NCBI RefSeq assembly: GCF_013204845.1
Contig: NZ_JABMKY010000004.1
Span: 62,001 to 126,000, forward strand
Direction of reading: 5' to 3'
DNA: 64,000 nucleotides
DNA from: Paenibacillus qinlingensis
GTDB taxonomy: Bacteria; Bacillota; Bacilli; Paenibacillales; NBRC-103111
Shown: in pieces, positions 18,884 to 29,144 of the stretch
How the letters are laid out: each line of letters begins with the position of its first letter
Numbering within the stretch: the first letter of the stretch is position 1
The notes under the pieces: generated by a model
Told to the model about the DNA's origin: nothing
What the model saw: the letters and a program-made list of their open reading frames with translations, nothing else
The model's database searches: none
Position numbers and translations under genes: made by a program

Positions 18884-18960
18884 GAAAAACATACGAAAAA
18901 TCGGATAACATAAAGCGATAAAAACAGCTTCAGAAAGGAAAAACATAATGAAAATCGAAT
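18884..18960. promoter_or_regulatory. Direct-repeat operator candidate
   Basis: Two copies of GAAAAACATAnnnAAAATCGnAT at 18884-18906 and 18938-18960, 54 bases apart, in the 300-base divergent gap between the membrane AraC regulator and the importer operon. Direct repeats suit AraC-family binding. The rest of the gap holds no other clear signal. Confidence 0.5.
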
Positions 18961-19081
18961 GAGATCATTGTGTAGTTGTGTGCCACGGGATATCGTAAAG
19001 GATGTAACCGTTCCCAATTCCCGGCCGGGGTAGAACGCGTTAAGGAACGGAAATCATGATGTGAAGCAGGGGGAGATTATT

Positions 19082-20641
19082 GTGCCTATCTATAAAATGA
19101 AACCAGTCGCACTCACCGTATTAGCAGCTAGTATGGCCGCAAGTGTACTTAGCGGATGTTCCGCAGAAAAGAAAACAACTACCGCATCGAGTCAACCGAG
19201 TAGTACTGCTGCGGCAAAACCAATCGAAATTACGTGGGGCATTCAATTCCAAGCGCCGGCTGTCGTGGCCGATACGCCAGTACAGAAGTGGCTTGAACAG
19301 AAATTCAATATCAAAATCAAGCCAGTTAAAGTAACCGATGCTAGTATCGCTTCAGGTGACGTACCGGATGTGTTCATGTTGGGAGATCCATCCAATGTAT
19401 CTGCCTACCAAGCGCAAGGTGTTCTAATGGACTTAGATCCTAATATGGTGAAAGACAAAATGCCAGAATACTATCAAGATGTGATGCAGTCGAAGGCGCT
19501 GTTCCAGACGGTAACGTTTAGCGACAAGCTCTGGGCAGTCCCGATGTTTATCGATTTGAAACCGTATGACCTTTCAATGTTATGGCGCAAAGACTGGCTT
19601 GACAAAGTAGGTATCACGAAGCTTCCAGAGACATTAGATGAATTCGAACAGGCGGCTTATGCGTTTGCGAAGAAAGACCCAGACGGCAACGGCAAGAACG
19701 ATACCTACGGTTTGACCGGTACGGCGACGTCAACGTGGTCAACGGGCTTCTACTCGATATTTGGCGCATTTGGCGTACAACCAACCATGTGGCACGAGAA
19801 ACAAGGACAGATTATGAACGGTTCCATTATGCCAGAGGCCAAGGCTGCTCTTGAGAAACTGCGCAAATGGTACGCAGACGGCGTGATCGATCCTGAATAT
19901 ATTACGGATACACAAGATTCGTACCGCAAGAAGCTGTATAACAGTCGGATCGGTGTGATTGAGGAACAAGTCGGCAAAGCAGCACTGGCTGATGGAGCGA
20001 CAAATATAGCGATGAAAGACATCAATCCGAATGCCAAGCTTCAATTGGGTAAAAATCCGAAGGGACCTGGCGGCAGCGGCAGCTGGGATTGGGGAGTGAA
20101 AAGTAATTACATCGTGCTTGGCAACAAGGTGAAGAATGATCCAGCTAAGCTAAATAAAATTTTCGAAATATTGCGCGCAGAGAGCAGTGACGAAGAAACG
20201 ATCAATATGACGACCTTGGGCGTTAAAGGGACGCAATGGGATTTTGCAGCGAGCGGAGCGACTTCGGGTGCAACGAAAATCTTAACGGGCTTCGAAAAGC
20301 AGGAACAACGTGATGCAGTTGGTATCCGGTTGTTCTCCCTTGGCAATATTACGACTCGGGCTTACCGGGATAAATATTCTAACCCGCAATTGAACGAAGC
20401 GGTTCGTACCTATTCTTCCGCACCCAATCAGACAGATGCGTTATTATTCGCTGCGCTTCCATCCGATGGCAAGTACAAGAAGGATTTGACAGCGCTGACG
20501 CAAAAATATTTCGCACAAATCATCAGTGGAGAAGTGCCGCTTAGCGATTTCGATAAGTATGTGGCGGAGTGGAAAGCCAAGGGTGGAGACGAACTGACTA
20601 AGGAAGCTAATGAGATGTACCAGAAACAGTTCAAAAAATAA
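19082..20641 (+). CDS. ABC importer binding lipoprotein (LplA/YtcQ type)
   Basis: 519-aa extracellular solute-binding protein. Lipoprotein signal peptide with lipobox LSGC near residue 24, then a Ser/Thr/Ala-rich linker. Contains the calcium-site-like DPDGNGKNDTYGLTGT typical of large Paenibacillus oligosaccharide-binding proteins. GTG 19082 has AGGGGGAG 7 bases upstream; ATG 19097 is too far from the ribosome site. First gene of an operon with two permeases, the beta-helix protein and the heparinase-like protein, so it probably binds oligosaccharides from the polymer these attack. Confidence 0.9.
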   Translation: MPIYKMKPVALTVLAASMAASVLSGCSAEKKTTTASSQPSSTAAAKPIEITWGIQFQAPAVVADTPVQKWLEQKFNIKIKPVKVTDASIASGDVPDVFMLGDPSNVSAYQAQGVLMDLDPNMVKDKMPEYYQDVMQSKALFQTVTFSDKLWAVPMFIDLKPYDLSMLWRKDWLDKVGITKLPETLDEFEQAAYAFAKKDPDGNGKNDTYGLTGTATSTWSTGFYSIFGAFGVQPTMWHEKQGQIMNGSIMPEAKAALEKLRKWYADGVIDPEYITDTQDSYRKKLYNSRIGVIEEQVGKAALADGATNIAMKDINPNAKLQLGKNPKGPGGSGSWDWGVKSNYIVLGNKVKNDPAKLNKIFEILRAESSDEETINMTTLGVKGTQWDFAASGATSGATKILTGFEKQEQRDAVGIRLFSLGNITTRAYRDKYSNPQLNEAVRTYSSAPNQTDALLFAALPSDGKYKKDLTALTQKYFAQIISGEVPLSDFDKYVAEWKAKGGDELTKEANEMYQKQFKK

Positions 20642-20665
20642 TCAGCTTGAGAAGCGAATCCATAT

Positions 20666-20697
20666 CCTCGGCAGCAAGTCCTTAACTGCTGCCGAGG
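20666..20697 (+). terminator. Intra-operon hairpin without U-tract
   Basis: CCTCGGCAGCA / TGCTGCCGAGG, an 11-bp perfect stem between the binding protein and the first permease. With no T-run it more likely protects the 3' end of the abundant binding-protein mRNA than terminates fully. Confidence 0.7.
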
Positions 20698-20733
20698 AGG
20701 CGTCGCAACTGGCCCTGAGGAAGTGCACAAGAC

Positions 20734-21633
20734 ATGAAGACGATAATGAAAAATAGGGAGCTGTTTGCGCTCTATTTGTTTGCCTTTGCCTTTTTTCTCG
20801 TATTCAAATATGGCCCGATCTACGGTGTACTGATCGCTTTCAAAGATTTTCGCGTCATCGATGGCATATGGGGCAGCCCATGGGTGGGCTTTAAGCATTT
20901 TGAGGCGCTCTTTCATTCATCAGATTTCTACCGATTACTGAGTAATACGCTGCTGCTAAATCTCTATTTGCTGCTGTTCGCCTTTCCCGCACCGATCGTA
21001 CTGGCGCTTCTGCTTAATGAAATCAGATCCCGTTTTTTTCAACGCTTCGTACAGATGACGATGTATCTGCCGCATTTCGTTTCGTGGGTCATTATGTCAG
21101 GCCTTGTCATCTATTTCCTGTCGCCGACCACGGGCATTGTGGCTGAGATCGTGGGCTGGTTCGGTGGGAAACCGGTATTTTACATGGGCCATAAGGAATA
21201 TTTTCGCTCCATTGTGGTGGGTTCGGCCATTTTGAAGGATATCGGCTGGGGCTCCATTATTTACTTTGCTGCACTGTCGGGCATTAATCCGGAACTGCAT
21301 GAATCAGCAACTATGGATGGTGCAAATCGCTGGCAGCGTTTGTTTCATATTAATATTCCGTCAATTATGCCGACCATTGCAATTATGTTCATTCTGAGCC
21401 TAGGCGGCTTCTTGAGCGCAAACTTTGAACAAATTATCAACTTGCTCAATCCTGTCACCTTTGATACGGGAGATGTCATTGACACTTACGTCTATCGCGT
21501 TGGACTACAGCAATTTCAATACAGTTATACGGCTGCGATTGGCTTGTTCAAGTCTTTAGTAGGATTGCTGCTGATTCTGGGAGCTAACTTCACGGTGCGT
21601 AGACTAAGCAAGGGAGAGAGCGGCTTATGGTAG
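20734..21633 (+). CDS. ABC importer permease (LplB type)
   Basis: 299-aa membrane permease with six hydrophobic segments. N-terminal KYGPIYGVLIAFKDF and GSPWVGFKHFEALF are hallmarks of LplB-like permeases. The EAA loop (ESATMDGANRWQRLFHINIPSIMPT) that docks the ATPase is intact. GAGGAAG lies 10 bases before the ATG. Works with the next permease and the lipoprotein upstream; no ATPase gene is nearby. Confidence 0.93.
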   Translation: MKTIMKNRELFALYLFAFAFFLVFKYGPIYGVLIAFKDFRVIDGIWGSPWVGFKHFEALFHSSDFYRLLSNTLLLNLYLLLFAFPAPIVLALLLNEIRSRFFQRFVQMTMYLPHFVSWVIMSGLVIYFLSPTTGIVAEIVGWFGGKPVFYMGHKEYFRSIVVGSAILKDIGWGSIIYFAALSGINPELHESATMDGANRWQRLFHINIPSIMPTIAIMFILSLGGFLSANFEQIINLLNPVTFDTGDVIDTYVYRVGLQQFQYSYTAAIGLFKSLVGLLLILGANFTVRRLSKGESGLW

Positions 21634-21646
21634 GAGGATTCGCAAC

Positions 21647-22516
21647 ATGAGAACTGGAAACTGGCAAGATCGATTAAGCGTTAGCCTCATTTATATTGTA
21701 CTTGGCGTACTTGCCATTATTGTCGTCTACCCTTTTATTCACGTGTTGTCGGTATCGCTAAGTGGAAGGGGAGAGGCGCTCCGCAGCGGTTTTCACTGGA
21801 TTCCGAAGGATCTGACCTTGACACCTTACAAGGAATTACTGACCTATCCGTTCATCTGGAAAGGGTACGGCAATACGTTGTTTCGGATGGTTGTTGGCAC
21901 AGCACTTACGTTGATCGTTACCGTATGCGCAGCGTATCCGCTGTCTCGCAATGAAATGCCATGGAAGCGGGTATTGGTAATGCTCCTGCTCTTTACCATG
22001 ATCTTTGATGGTGGAATCGTGCCGAACTATTTGCTAATCAAGGAGCTGCATCTGTTGAATACGCGGTGGGTCTACGTGCTGCCGCATGCGGCGAACGCGT
22101 TTCAAGTGCTAGTCATGATCTCGTTCTTCCGTTCGATTCCTGATGCGTTAATTGAAGCAGCACGGATTGACGGAGCACGTGATCTGCGAATTCTCATTCG
22201 CATTATTTTGCCGCTGTCTGTCCCCGTTTTAGTGACAATCGGACTATGGTCGCTTGTGTATCACATTAATGCATTTATGGACAATTTGCTGTATGTGACC
22301 GATCAATCCAAGTTCGTGCTGCAGCAGATCGTTCGGCAAATTCTGATCGAGAACAGGCTCGATCCGTTTACGACGGCTGTGAATGAGGTTCCGCCTGCGC
22401 CTGAGAGCTTGAAGATGGCAGCGGTCATTGTATCCGCCCTTCCTGTGCTGGTCATGTATCCATTCCTGCTTCGTTATTTCGAGAAAGGTACTATGATTGG
22501 TTCGGTGAAGGGGTAA
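21647..22516 (+). CDS. ABC importer permease (YtcP type)
   Basis: 289-aa second permease, six TM segments, with the EAA loop EAARIDGARDLRILIRIILPLSVPVL and the typical C-terminus YPFLLRYFEKGTMIGSVKG. TAGGAGG is 8 bases before ATG 21647, 13 bases after the previous stop. Forms a heterodimeric channel with the upstream permease. Confidence 0.93.
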   Translation: MRTGNWQDRLSVSLIYIVLGVLAIIVVYPFIHVLSVSLSGRGEALRSGFHWIPKDLTLTPYKELLTYPFIWKGYGNTLFRMVVGTALTLIVTVCAAYPLSRNEMPWKRVLVMLLLFTMIFDGGIVPNYLLIKELHLLNTRWVYVLPHAANAFQVLVMISFFRSIPDALIEAARIDGARDLRILIRIILPLSVPVLVTIGLWSLVYHINAFMDNLLYVTDQSKFVLQQIVRQILIENRLDPFTTAVNEVPPAPESLKMAAVIVSALPVLVMYPFLLRYFEKGTMIGSVKG

Positions 22517-22579
22517 CGCAGTCCTGATCACTTCTCACTAGTGTCAAGTGAAATTTTATTTGCGAAGGGATGTAGAGAT

Positions 22580-25500
22580 ATGCTTAGAAAAAAAGCAATT
22601 ATTCTCGCGATCACTGCAATTTTGTTGAACCTGTTTGTTTTACCAGCAATTCAGGCCGAATCCGGTTTACCGGAAACGGTCTTCTATGTGGCAACGAATG
22701 GAAGCGATTCCAATGCTGGCGGGATCGACGAGCCTTTTCAAACGATAGAAAAGGCTCGTGATGCAGTTCGTCAGTTGAAGAGCACTTCCGGCTTGCCAGC
22801 TGGAGGTGTAACCGTATATTTGCGTGGCGGCACATATAATCGAACAGCCAGCTTCCAGATCGAGCAGCAGGATTCTGGTACGGCTGATAGTCCGATCACG
22901 TACAAAGCCTATCCTAACGAGAGTGTAAGACTTTCCGGCGGCCAATCGCTTGACAAGAATTGGTTCACGCCAGTCACCGACCAGGCGATCCTGCAGCGGA
23001 TCATTAGTGTCGATGCCCGTACCAAGGTGCTGAAGGTTGATCTGCGTAGTCACGGTATTTCAGATTACGGGGTGATGAGCCGACATGGTTACTACAAGGC
23101 CAATGATGTTAGTCAGGTTCCGCCTATGGAGCTGTATGTGGCAGGCGAGGGAATGACGCTTGCACGCTGGCCGAATAACGGCACGGTGCAAATGGGCGAC
23201 ATCATCGATCCTGGTCCGATTCGCAAGGATACGGATTTGCAGGATCGAGGAGGTACGTTTAGTTACACGTATGACCGGCCGCAATACTGGACGAATGCCG
23301 ACGACATTTGGCTGGATGGGATTTTCGGATATAGCTGGGAATGGTCATACAACAAAGTAGCATCGATTGATACCCTGAATAAGCGAATAACATTGCGCTA
23401 CGGCGAAATGAGCGGCTTGTTCAAGAACTGGTATCCGGATTTCCATTTCGCGCAAAATTTGCTCGAGGAGATCGATATGCCCGGCGAATATTACATTGAC
23501 CGTGCACAGGGCGTCTTGTATTTCATGCCAACAGCATCGTTTGAAGTGCAGCATCCTGAGATTACCGTGACGATGTTGAAAACGCCGATGATTAATTCGG
23601 TCGGAGCTTCCTATGTTACATTCGAGGATCTCACTTTGGAGAATGGGCGCGATTCGGCTGTAGTCATTATGGGTGGCGATCATGTGCTGCTATCTCACTG
23701 CGAAATCCGCAACTTTACGAACGGCGGCGTGCAGATCAATACGCAGAGCCGGTGGTTATATAATGATTTTGCGACAGCAATGGGGGTGAATCACGGAATA
23801 ACAAGCAGTCATATCCATCATATCGGTGGGACTGCGGTCACTTTAAATGGAGGAAGCCGTGTCACGCTTGCGCCTGGTAACAACTATGTGGAAAACTCTC
23901 ATATTCACGATTTTGCTTATTATCACAAGGCGTACAATCCGAGCGTCATTTTGACAGGTGTGGGCAACAGGGTGTCTCACAACGAAATTCACGATGCGCC
24001 ACATCCCGGTATTCTGATCTTCGGCAACGACCACTCCGTGGAATACAACAACATTTATGATGTATGTAAAATGTTCTCCGACCTCGGGGCCATCTATATG
24101 AACGCAGGCGAAACACCGCAGCAACGGGGGACCGTTATTAAGGGTAATTATTTCCATAACATTGGTGAATCCAAAGCTGGGGTAGAAGGCGTTTATCCAG
24201 ATAATTTCACGATGGGGCTGACAATTGAAGATAATATTTTTTACAAAATGGGCAATTCCGCAGTTAAAAATAACGGTGGAGCACACATCAAAACTCGGAA
24301 TAATCTGTTTATCGATAGTGAAGTACCTTATGATTATGCCGACATCTATCTAGGTGACGCACCAGATAAGCAGATCCCGAAGAACTACATGCCGAAATGG
24401 CAGACGTTGTTTGCTCAAAATAATAATTTTGTAGGGACGCCATATTTGGTCAAATATCCGGAGCTCGCGGACTTCTTTACGGAAAATCGGTATTATCCAA
24501 CCACGAATACCTTAGAGAATAATGTGATCTATAACCCTACCAGGGCTCGCAGCAGCATCACTAACGCGCAAGGGGCATACGATAAGTTTAATTTGCTGCA
24601 GTATGCGAATAACTGGGTGACGAATAGTGATCCTGGCTTTGTGAATCTGGCGGCAGGTGATCTCAATCTGAAAAGCGACGCCGCTGTGTTCCAACAAATT
24701 CCCGGATTCCATCCGATTCCATTTAATGAAATGGGAATTATCGGGAAAGCAGGGCCGTATCTGGCACCAGATACCATTCCAGTGCAAGGTGTTCGAGCCT
24801 ACGATACAAACGTAACGATTGGCATTGGCAAGGTATATGAGCTGCATACGGCTGTGTTACCGTGGGACGCGACGAATTCAAAGCTGCTATTTACGTCCAG
24901 CGATCCAAGTGTGGTCAAAGTGGACAGCAAAGGAACGCTTAAGGGGGCGGGCATCGGGCAAGCCGTCATCACAGTCACATCAGCAGAAAATCCGCTGCTT
25001 CAAGACGAAGTCTTGATTGACGTCGAGATCGGAGACGGTATTTACGAATATACCGATTTCGAGACAGGGCGGAATAGCTGGCCGGTGGATCCGAATCGGT
25101 CCGTCGTAGATATGAATGGCAATCATATGTATAAAGTACTGAAGGGAGCGACGGCGGTTTCACCGAATGAATATGCCAACTACGAACTAACATTCAAGAT
25201 GAAGACTCCACCAACCATGCCGAGTCTAGGCACGATCTATTTCTTCGACAGGCTAGGTTCTAGCGGAGGGGGCCGTATTGGATACCGCAAGCTGGAAGAC
25301 GGCACGTCCAAATGGCTTCTCTATAATAAGGCCTGGGGAACTGTTAAGGAAGTGAACTTGCCATACTCGGATTTGGCGCCAGATACCGAGTACAGCGTCA
25401 AGCTGCTTGTAAAAGGGGCTGACATCAGCCTCTACGTAGGTGGCGTGCTGAAGCTGAAGGCGACGGATGCGACGTACAATCCGTCCGGTACGGTCGGCTT

Positions 25501-27217
25501 TTATGCAGGCGGCTTCGACTACCTGCTGTTCGATGACATCAAGCTGTCGGTACCAACCACGAAGGTTGCCGGGCTGCTGTTGGATCGAACCAGCGCGAAT
25601 ATCGGGAATGATGAGCAGCTGAAGCTGCAGGTGAGCTTTGACCCTTCGGACAGTGTCAATCATGCTGTTTATTGGACATCGAGCAATCCGGGCGCAGCCG
25701 TTGTTGATGGAACCGGCTTGGTTACCGCCGTCGGCTCAGGTGAGACGGACATCACCGTGACATCGATCGAGACGCCCGAAGCGTCAGCGACTAGCCATAT
25801 CATCGTGTCGGACGTTCTGCTGAAGACGGATTTTGAATCTGGCGGGGGTGGCTGGCCTGTAGATCCGAATCGGAGCATTATCACGGCGAACGGCAACCAT
25901 GCGTATCGGCTTTTGAAAGGGGCGTCAGCCACATCTCCGCGTTCGTTCACGAATTATGATTTAACGTTCAAAATGAAGACACCGGCCACCATTCCGAGCG
26001 CAGCAACATTATATATCTTTGATCGCTTAGTTTCCGGCAGCGGAGACAGAATCGGGTACCGAAAGACGGTGGACGGAGCGTCACAATGGATTCTTTATAA
26101 CGGTTCCTGGGCAACAGTGAAACAGGCTAGCCTGAACTATGAGGACTTGGTTCCGAATACGGAGTATACCTTTGAGCTGATCGTGAACGGCGCGGATATC
26201 TCCCTATTCGTCAATGGGGTGCTCAAGTTAAAAGCTTCCGATCCTGCGCACAATCTGACCGGAACGATTGGGTTCTATGCAGGCGGTTTCGATAATCTGC
26301 TCTTTGACGACATCGTGGTTACGCAGCTTCGTGAGCCGATAACGCAAGCATCCATTACACCTGCCCAGCCGGATGGAGCAAATAACTGGTACGTGCATCC
26401 AATTACAATTCAGTTAGGTAAGGGCGAACATTCTTCCACGTTGGCACAAACAAATTATAGGTTGGATGACGGGGCGACTTGGCAGCCTTATGTAACGCCG
26501 ATTGTGATAGAGACAGACGGCATCCACACGGTTTCTTATCGATCTACGGATTATGTAGGGAAAGTGGAAGCCGTGCAAACGAAAACTGTTCAGCTCGATA
26601 GGACGGGGCCAAGTGTAACGATTTCCACGCCAAGCGTGAATCAGGCGTTGAAGAACAGCGAAGTGCTTACGCCCCAATTCATATTGGCGGATTTCTTGTC
26701 CGGCGTAGATCCGTCGAAGACGAAGGTATGGCTTGATGAGCAGCCAATCGTTGAGGGTGATCCGATTCCACTCTACACCCTCCCTCTCGGGATGCATGAG
26801 CTGATCGTGACGGGGGTTGATGCAGTGGGGAACCAAGGAAGTCACACGGTTACATTCCAAACTTATGCGGACACCGACTCGCTGCAAACGCTCATTAGTC
26901 AATTTACGGCGATGTCATGGATTACGAATAAGGGAATCGCCAACAGTCTGGTTGTCAAGCTGCAGCATAACAACTTGGAGGCCTTTCTTCATGAAGTGGA
27001 AGCACAAAAGGGTAAACATATCACATCCGCTGCTGCTCAGATACTCCTGAGGGATGCGAACAACTTGCAGATGACGATGAACCTGACGATGAACCAAAAA
27101 GGAGAATTCCATGATTCCGTTTCATCAATTAAGAGAGGCGATCATAGCCGTTCAACAAAGGCCGACAACCCTGACTTCCGGAGCTTTGACCCCGGCGCGA
27201 AGAAGGGCTCATCTTGA
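22580..27217 (+). CDS. Secreted multidomain beta-helix glycan-active protein (GH141-like)
   Basis: 1545 aa. Signal peptide at about residues 1-27. Right-handed parallel beta-helix at about 30-725, opening with FYVATNGSDSNAGGIDEPFQ, a pattern seen in GH141-like enzymes (some act on L-fucosides or xylan). Then a Big_2-like Ig domain (about 732-815), a LamG-like module (818-990), second copies of both (990-1250; 774-bp period), an OmpL47-like Ig domain, another Ig-like domain and a FIMAH-type module (about 1430-1500). I start at ATG 22580 with AAGGGATG upstream. The last 35 residues are read out of frame through the start of the next gene, so the C-terminus looks mutated. Confidence 0.85.
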   Translation: MLRKKAIILAITAILLNLFVLPAIQAESGLPETVFYVATNGSDSNAGGIDEPFQTIEKARDAVRQLKSTSGLPAGGVTVYLRGGTYNRTASFQIEQQDSGTADSPITYKAYPNESVRLSGGQSLDKNWFTPVTDQAILQRIISVDARTKVLKVDLRSHGISDYGVMSRHGYYKANDVSQVPPMELYVAGEGMTLARWPNNGTVQMGDIIDPGPIRKDTDLQDRGGTFSYTYDRPQYWTNADDIWLDGIFGYSWEWSYNKVASIDTLNKRITLRYGEMSGLFKNWYPDFHFAQNLLEEIDMPGEYYIDRAQGVLYFMPTASFEVQHPEITVTMLKTPMINSVGASYVTFEDLTLENGRDSAVVIMGGDHVLLSHCEIRNFTNGGVQINTQSRWLYNDFATAMGVNHGITSSHIHHIGGTAVTLNGGSRVTLAPGNNYVENSHIHDFAYYHKAYNPSVILTGVGNRVSHNEIHDAPHPGILIFGNDHSVEYNNIYDVCKMFSDLGAIYMNAGETPQQRGTVIKGNYFHNIGESKAGVEGVYPDNFTMGLTIEDNIFYKMGNSAVKNNGGAHIKTRNNLFIDSEVPYDYADIYLGDAPDKQIPKNYMPKWQTLFAQNNNFVGTPYLVKYPELADFFTENRYYPTTNTLENNVIYNPTRARSSITNAQGAYDKFNLLQYANNWVTNSDPGFVNLAAGDLNLKSDAAVFQQIPGFHPIPFNEMGIIGKAGPYLAPDTIPVQGVRAYDTNVTIGIGKVYELHTAVLPWDATNSKLLFTSSDPSVVKVDSKGTLKGAGIGQAVITVTSAENPLLQDEVLIDVEIGDGIYEYTDFETGRNSWPVDPNRSVVDMNGNHMYKVLKGATAVSPNEYANYELTFKMKTPPTMPSLGTIYFFDRLGSSGGGRIGYRKLEDGTSKWLLYNKAWGTVKEVNLPYSDLAPDTEYSVKLLVKGADISLYVGGVLKLKATDATYNPSGTVGFYAGGFDYLLFDDIKLSVPTTKVAGLLLDRTSANIGNDEQLKLQVSFDPSDSVNHAVYWTSSNPGAAVVDGTGLVTAVGSGETDITVTSIETPEASATSHIIVSDVLLKTDFESGGGGWPVDPNRSIITANGNHAYRLLKGASATSPRSFTNYDLTFKMKTPATIPSAATLYIFDRLVSGSGDRIGYRKTVDGASQWILYNGSWATVKQASLNYEDLVPNTEYTFELIVNGADISLFVNGVLKLKASDPAHNLTGTIGFYAGGFDNLLFDDIVVTQLREPITQASITPAQPDGANNWYVHPITIQLGKGEHSSTLAQTNYRLDDGATWQPYVTPIVIETDGIHTVSYRSTDYVGKVEAVQTKTVQLDRTGPSVTISTPSVNQALKNSEVLTPQFILADFLSGVDPSKTKVWLDEQPIVEGDPIPLYTLPLGMHELIVTGVDAVGNQGSHTVTFQTYADTDSLQTLISQFTAMSWITNKGIANSLVVKLQHNNLEAFLHEVEAQKGKHITSAAAQILLRDANNLQMTMNLTMNQKGEFHDSVSSIKRGDHSRSTKADNPDFRSFDPGAKKGSS

Positions 27218-28958
27218 GGCGCCGCATCTCGCCCATTTAATGAAGGAAATACGAGAGGAAGCGGAGAGGGCCAGGCGTGAGCCTGTTCCTCTCCTGTCAT
27301 TCTCGGATTTCCAGACATTTCATTCGTTAGGCACGCGTAAGGAATTCGAAAAGCCCTATTTTGAACGTAGAGGACGCTTACTTGCCCTTGCCTTGACGAT
27401 GATACTAGATGATAGCAATGCTTATAAGGAGACGCTGGAGAATCTTATTTGGGAAATATGTAATGAGTATGCCTGGGCGGTACCGGCGCATCTGCCAGAT
27501 TCGATAGACCAAGTTTTGACGGCGAATGTCCCTCCTAATCGCCATGTGGATTTGTTCGCCGCTGAAACGGCACATGCGTTGGCCGAAGTGCTGGATCTCG
27601 TAGGGAACCGTTTGAATGACTGGGTTACGCACCGGGTGAAGCAAGAAATCGAGCAACGTGTGTTTCAGCCTGTGTTCGAAAGTGCTCATCATTTCATGTG
27701 GACGTCAAAGATAAATAATTGGTCGGCCGTATGTGGTGGTGCCGTTGGGATGGCGGCGTTGTTGCTCATTGATGATCGGGAACGGCTGGCAGGCATGCAA
27801 GACCGGGTTGTCAGTGCGATGGATAGCTTTCTTGCTGGATATGGAGAGGATGGCTGCTGTCCTGAGGGCCTTGCATATTGGAGGTACGGTTTTGGGTATT
27901 TTGTTTATTGGGCTGAGATGCTTTACGAGTTTACCAGCGGATCGATCGATTTGTTAAAGCAGGACAAAATTAAGAGGATTGCCGAATTCCCGGCAGCCGT
28001 TGCACTCAGCGATTCCGCTTGCATCAATTACTCGGATTGTAGGCACACCTTTAGGCACGCTACTGGACTGATCAGCCGTTTGTGCAGCAGACTAAACATT
28101 GCTCCGCCGACAATGACAAGTGTACCTTCGTTTCATGAAGATCATTGTTACCGCTGGCCATTCGTCTTCCGCAACATCCTATGGACAGAACCCAAATGGT
28201 TGCATACGCAAGGCGCAGAGGGTACATTCTACTTCCACAGTACGGATTGGTTGGTGGATAAACGCGAAACTTCCACAGGTTTGCTTGCCTTTTCAGCTAA
28301 AGGAGGACACAACAACGAGCCTCACAATCATAACGACCTCGGACATTTTATTCTTCATATCGAGGGAGATACGTTGTTGGCGGATCTCGGGATGGGTGTA
28401 TACACCCGCGAATATTTCGGGAAAGAACGCTATGACCACCTGCATGCATCATCTGGAGGGCACTCGGTTCCTATTATCAATGGTGAGCATCAGGCAGCCG
28501 GTGAAGCACACAGGGCAATCGTCACAAGATACGAAACGGATCAAGGCGCTGTCAGGTTTGAACTGGATTTGACGCATGCCTACAGACCAGAGGCGCGAAT
28601 TCGCTCCTTCCGACGGTCCTTCGAGTGGAAAGTCCGCCAAGAGGAAGCGAGCTCGGAGCTCACGTTGACGGATCATTTCATTTTTGATGAGGAAATGATG
28701 GAGACAGAGCGTAACTTAACGGAGCATTTCATCAGTTTCCATAAACCAGTTCTCAGCGATGGCGAGGTAACTTGGTCGGGTGAGAAGGGAAATGTCCATT
28801 TACGATTTGAACCGTCTATGTTGTCGGCGTATGTAGAACCAGTAGTGATACCTAGTCGTGATCCCCAGCCATTGACAGTATACCGACTACATCTTCACGC
28901 CAAGCGGTTGGCTCAAACCTATACGTGCGGGTTAGTCATGACATGCTGTATACACTAA
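27111..28958 (+). CDS. Heparinase II/III family protein (polysaccharide lyase-like)
   Basis: 615 aa, no signal peptide. An N-terminal alpha/alpha-toroid about 380 residues long is followed by the heparinase II/III beta-sandwich with the His-rich site GGHNNEPHNHNDLGHFILH near residues 399-417. Likely eliminates uronic-acid-containing oligosaccharides in the cytosol after import. AAGGAG is 7 bases before ATG 27111, supporting this start even though it overlaps the upstream gene by 107 bases. Last gene of the operon. Exact polymer unknown. Confidence 0.85.
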   Translation: MIPFHQLREAIIAVQQRPTTLTSGALTPARRRAHLEAPHLAHLMKEIREEAERARREPVPLLSFSDFQTFHSLGTRKEFEKPYFERRGRLLALALTMILDDSNAYKETLENLIWEICNEYAWAVPAHLPDSIDQVLTANVPPNRHVDLFAAETAHALAEVLDLVGNRLNDWVTHRVKQEIEQRVFQPVFESAHHFMWTSKINNWSAVCGGAVGMAALLLIDDRERLAGMQDRVVSAMDSFLAGYGEDGCCPEGLAYWRYGFGYFVYWAEMLYEFTSGSIDLLKQDKIKRIAEFPAAVALSDSACINYSDCRHTFRHATGLISRLCSRLNIAPPTMTSVPSFHEDHCYRWPFVFRNILWTEPKWLHTQGAEGTFYFHSTDWLVDKRETSTGLLAFSAKGGHNNEPHNHNDLGHFILHIEGDTLLADLGMGVYTREYFGKERYDHLHASSGGHSVPIINGEHQAAGEAHRAIVTRYETDQGAVRFELDLTHAYRPEARIRSFRRSFEWKVRQEEASSELTLTDHFIFDEEMMETERNLTEHFISFHKPVLSDGEVTWSGEKGNVHLRFEPSMLSAYVEPVVIPSRDPQPLTVYRLHLHAKRLAQTYTCGLVMTCCIH

Positions 28959-29027
28959 ACCCGTTATGCAAGCTGGAATGTCAATAGATGGTTATCGTCG
29001 TCGATTCGGGATGAAACACGATAAGGG

Positions 29028-29057
29028 GAACAGGTTCATTCGAACCTGTTCTTCTTC
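29028..29057 (+). terminator. Hairpin terminator
   Basis: GAACAGGTTC-ATTC-GAACCTGTTC followed by TTCTTC, 70 bases after the heparinase-like gene. The stem is perfect, the T-run short. Confidence 0.75.
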
Positions 29058-29144
29058 ATGTTCATACGGCTATCCTTCCAACAAGTGACCAATAGGCACC
29101 TGAACACATACAATGGTTAAGAGTTGGAAGGGAGTGGCCGGAGC

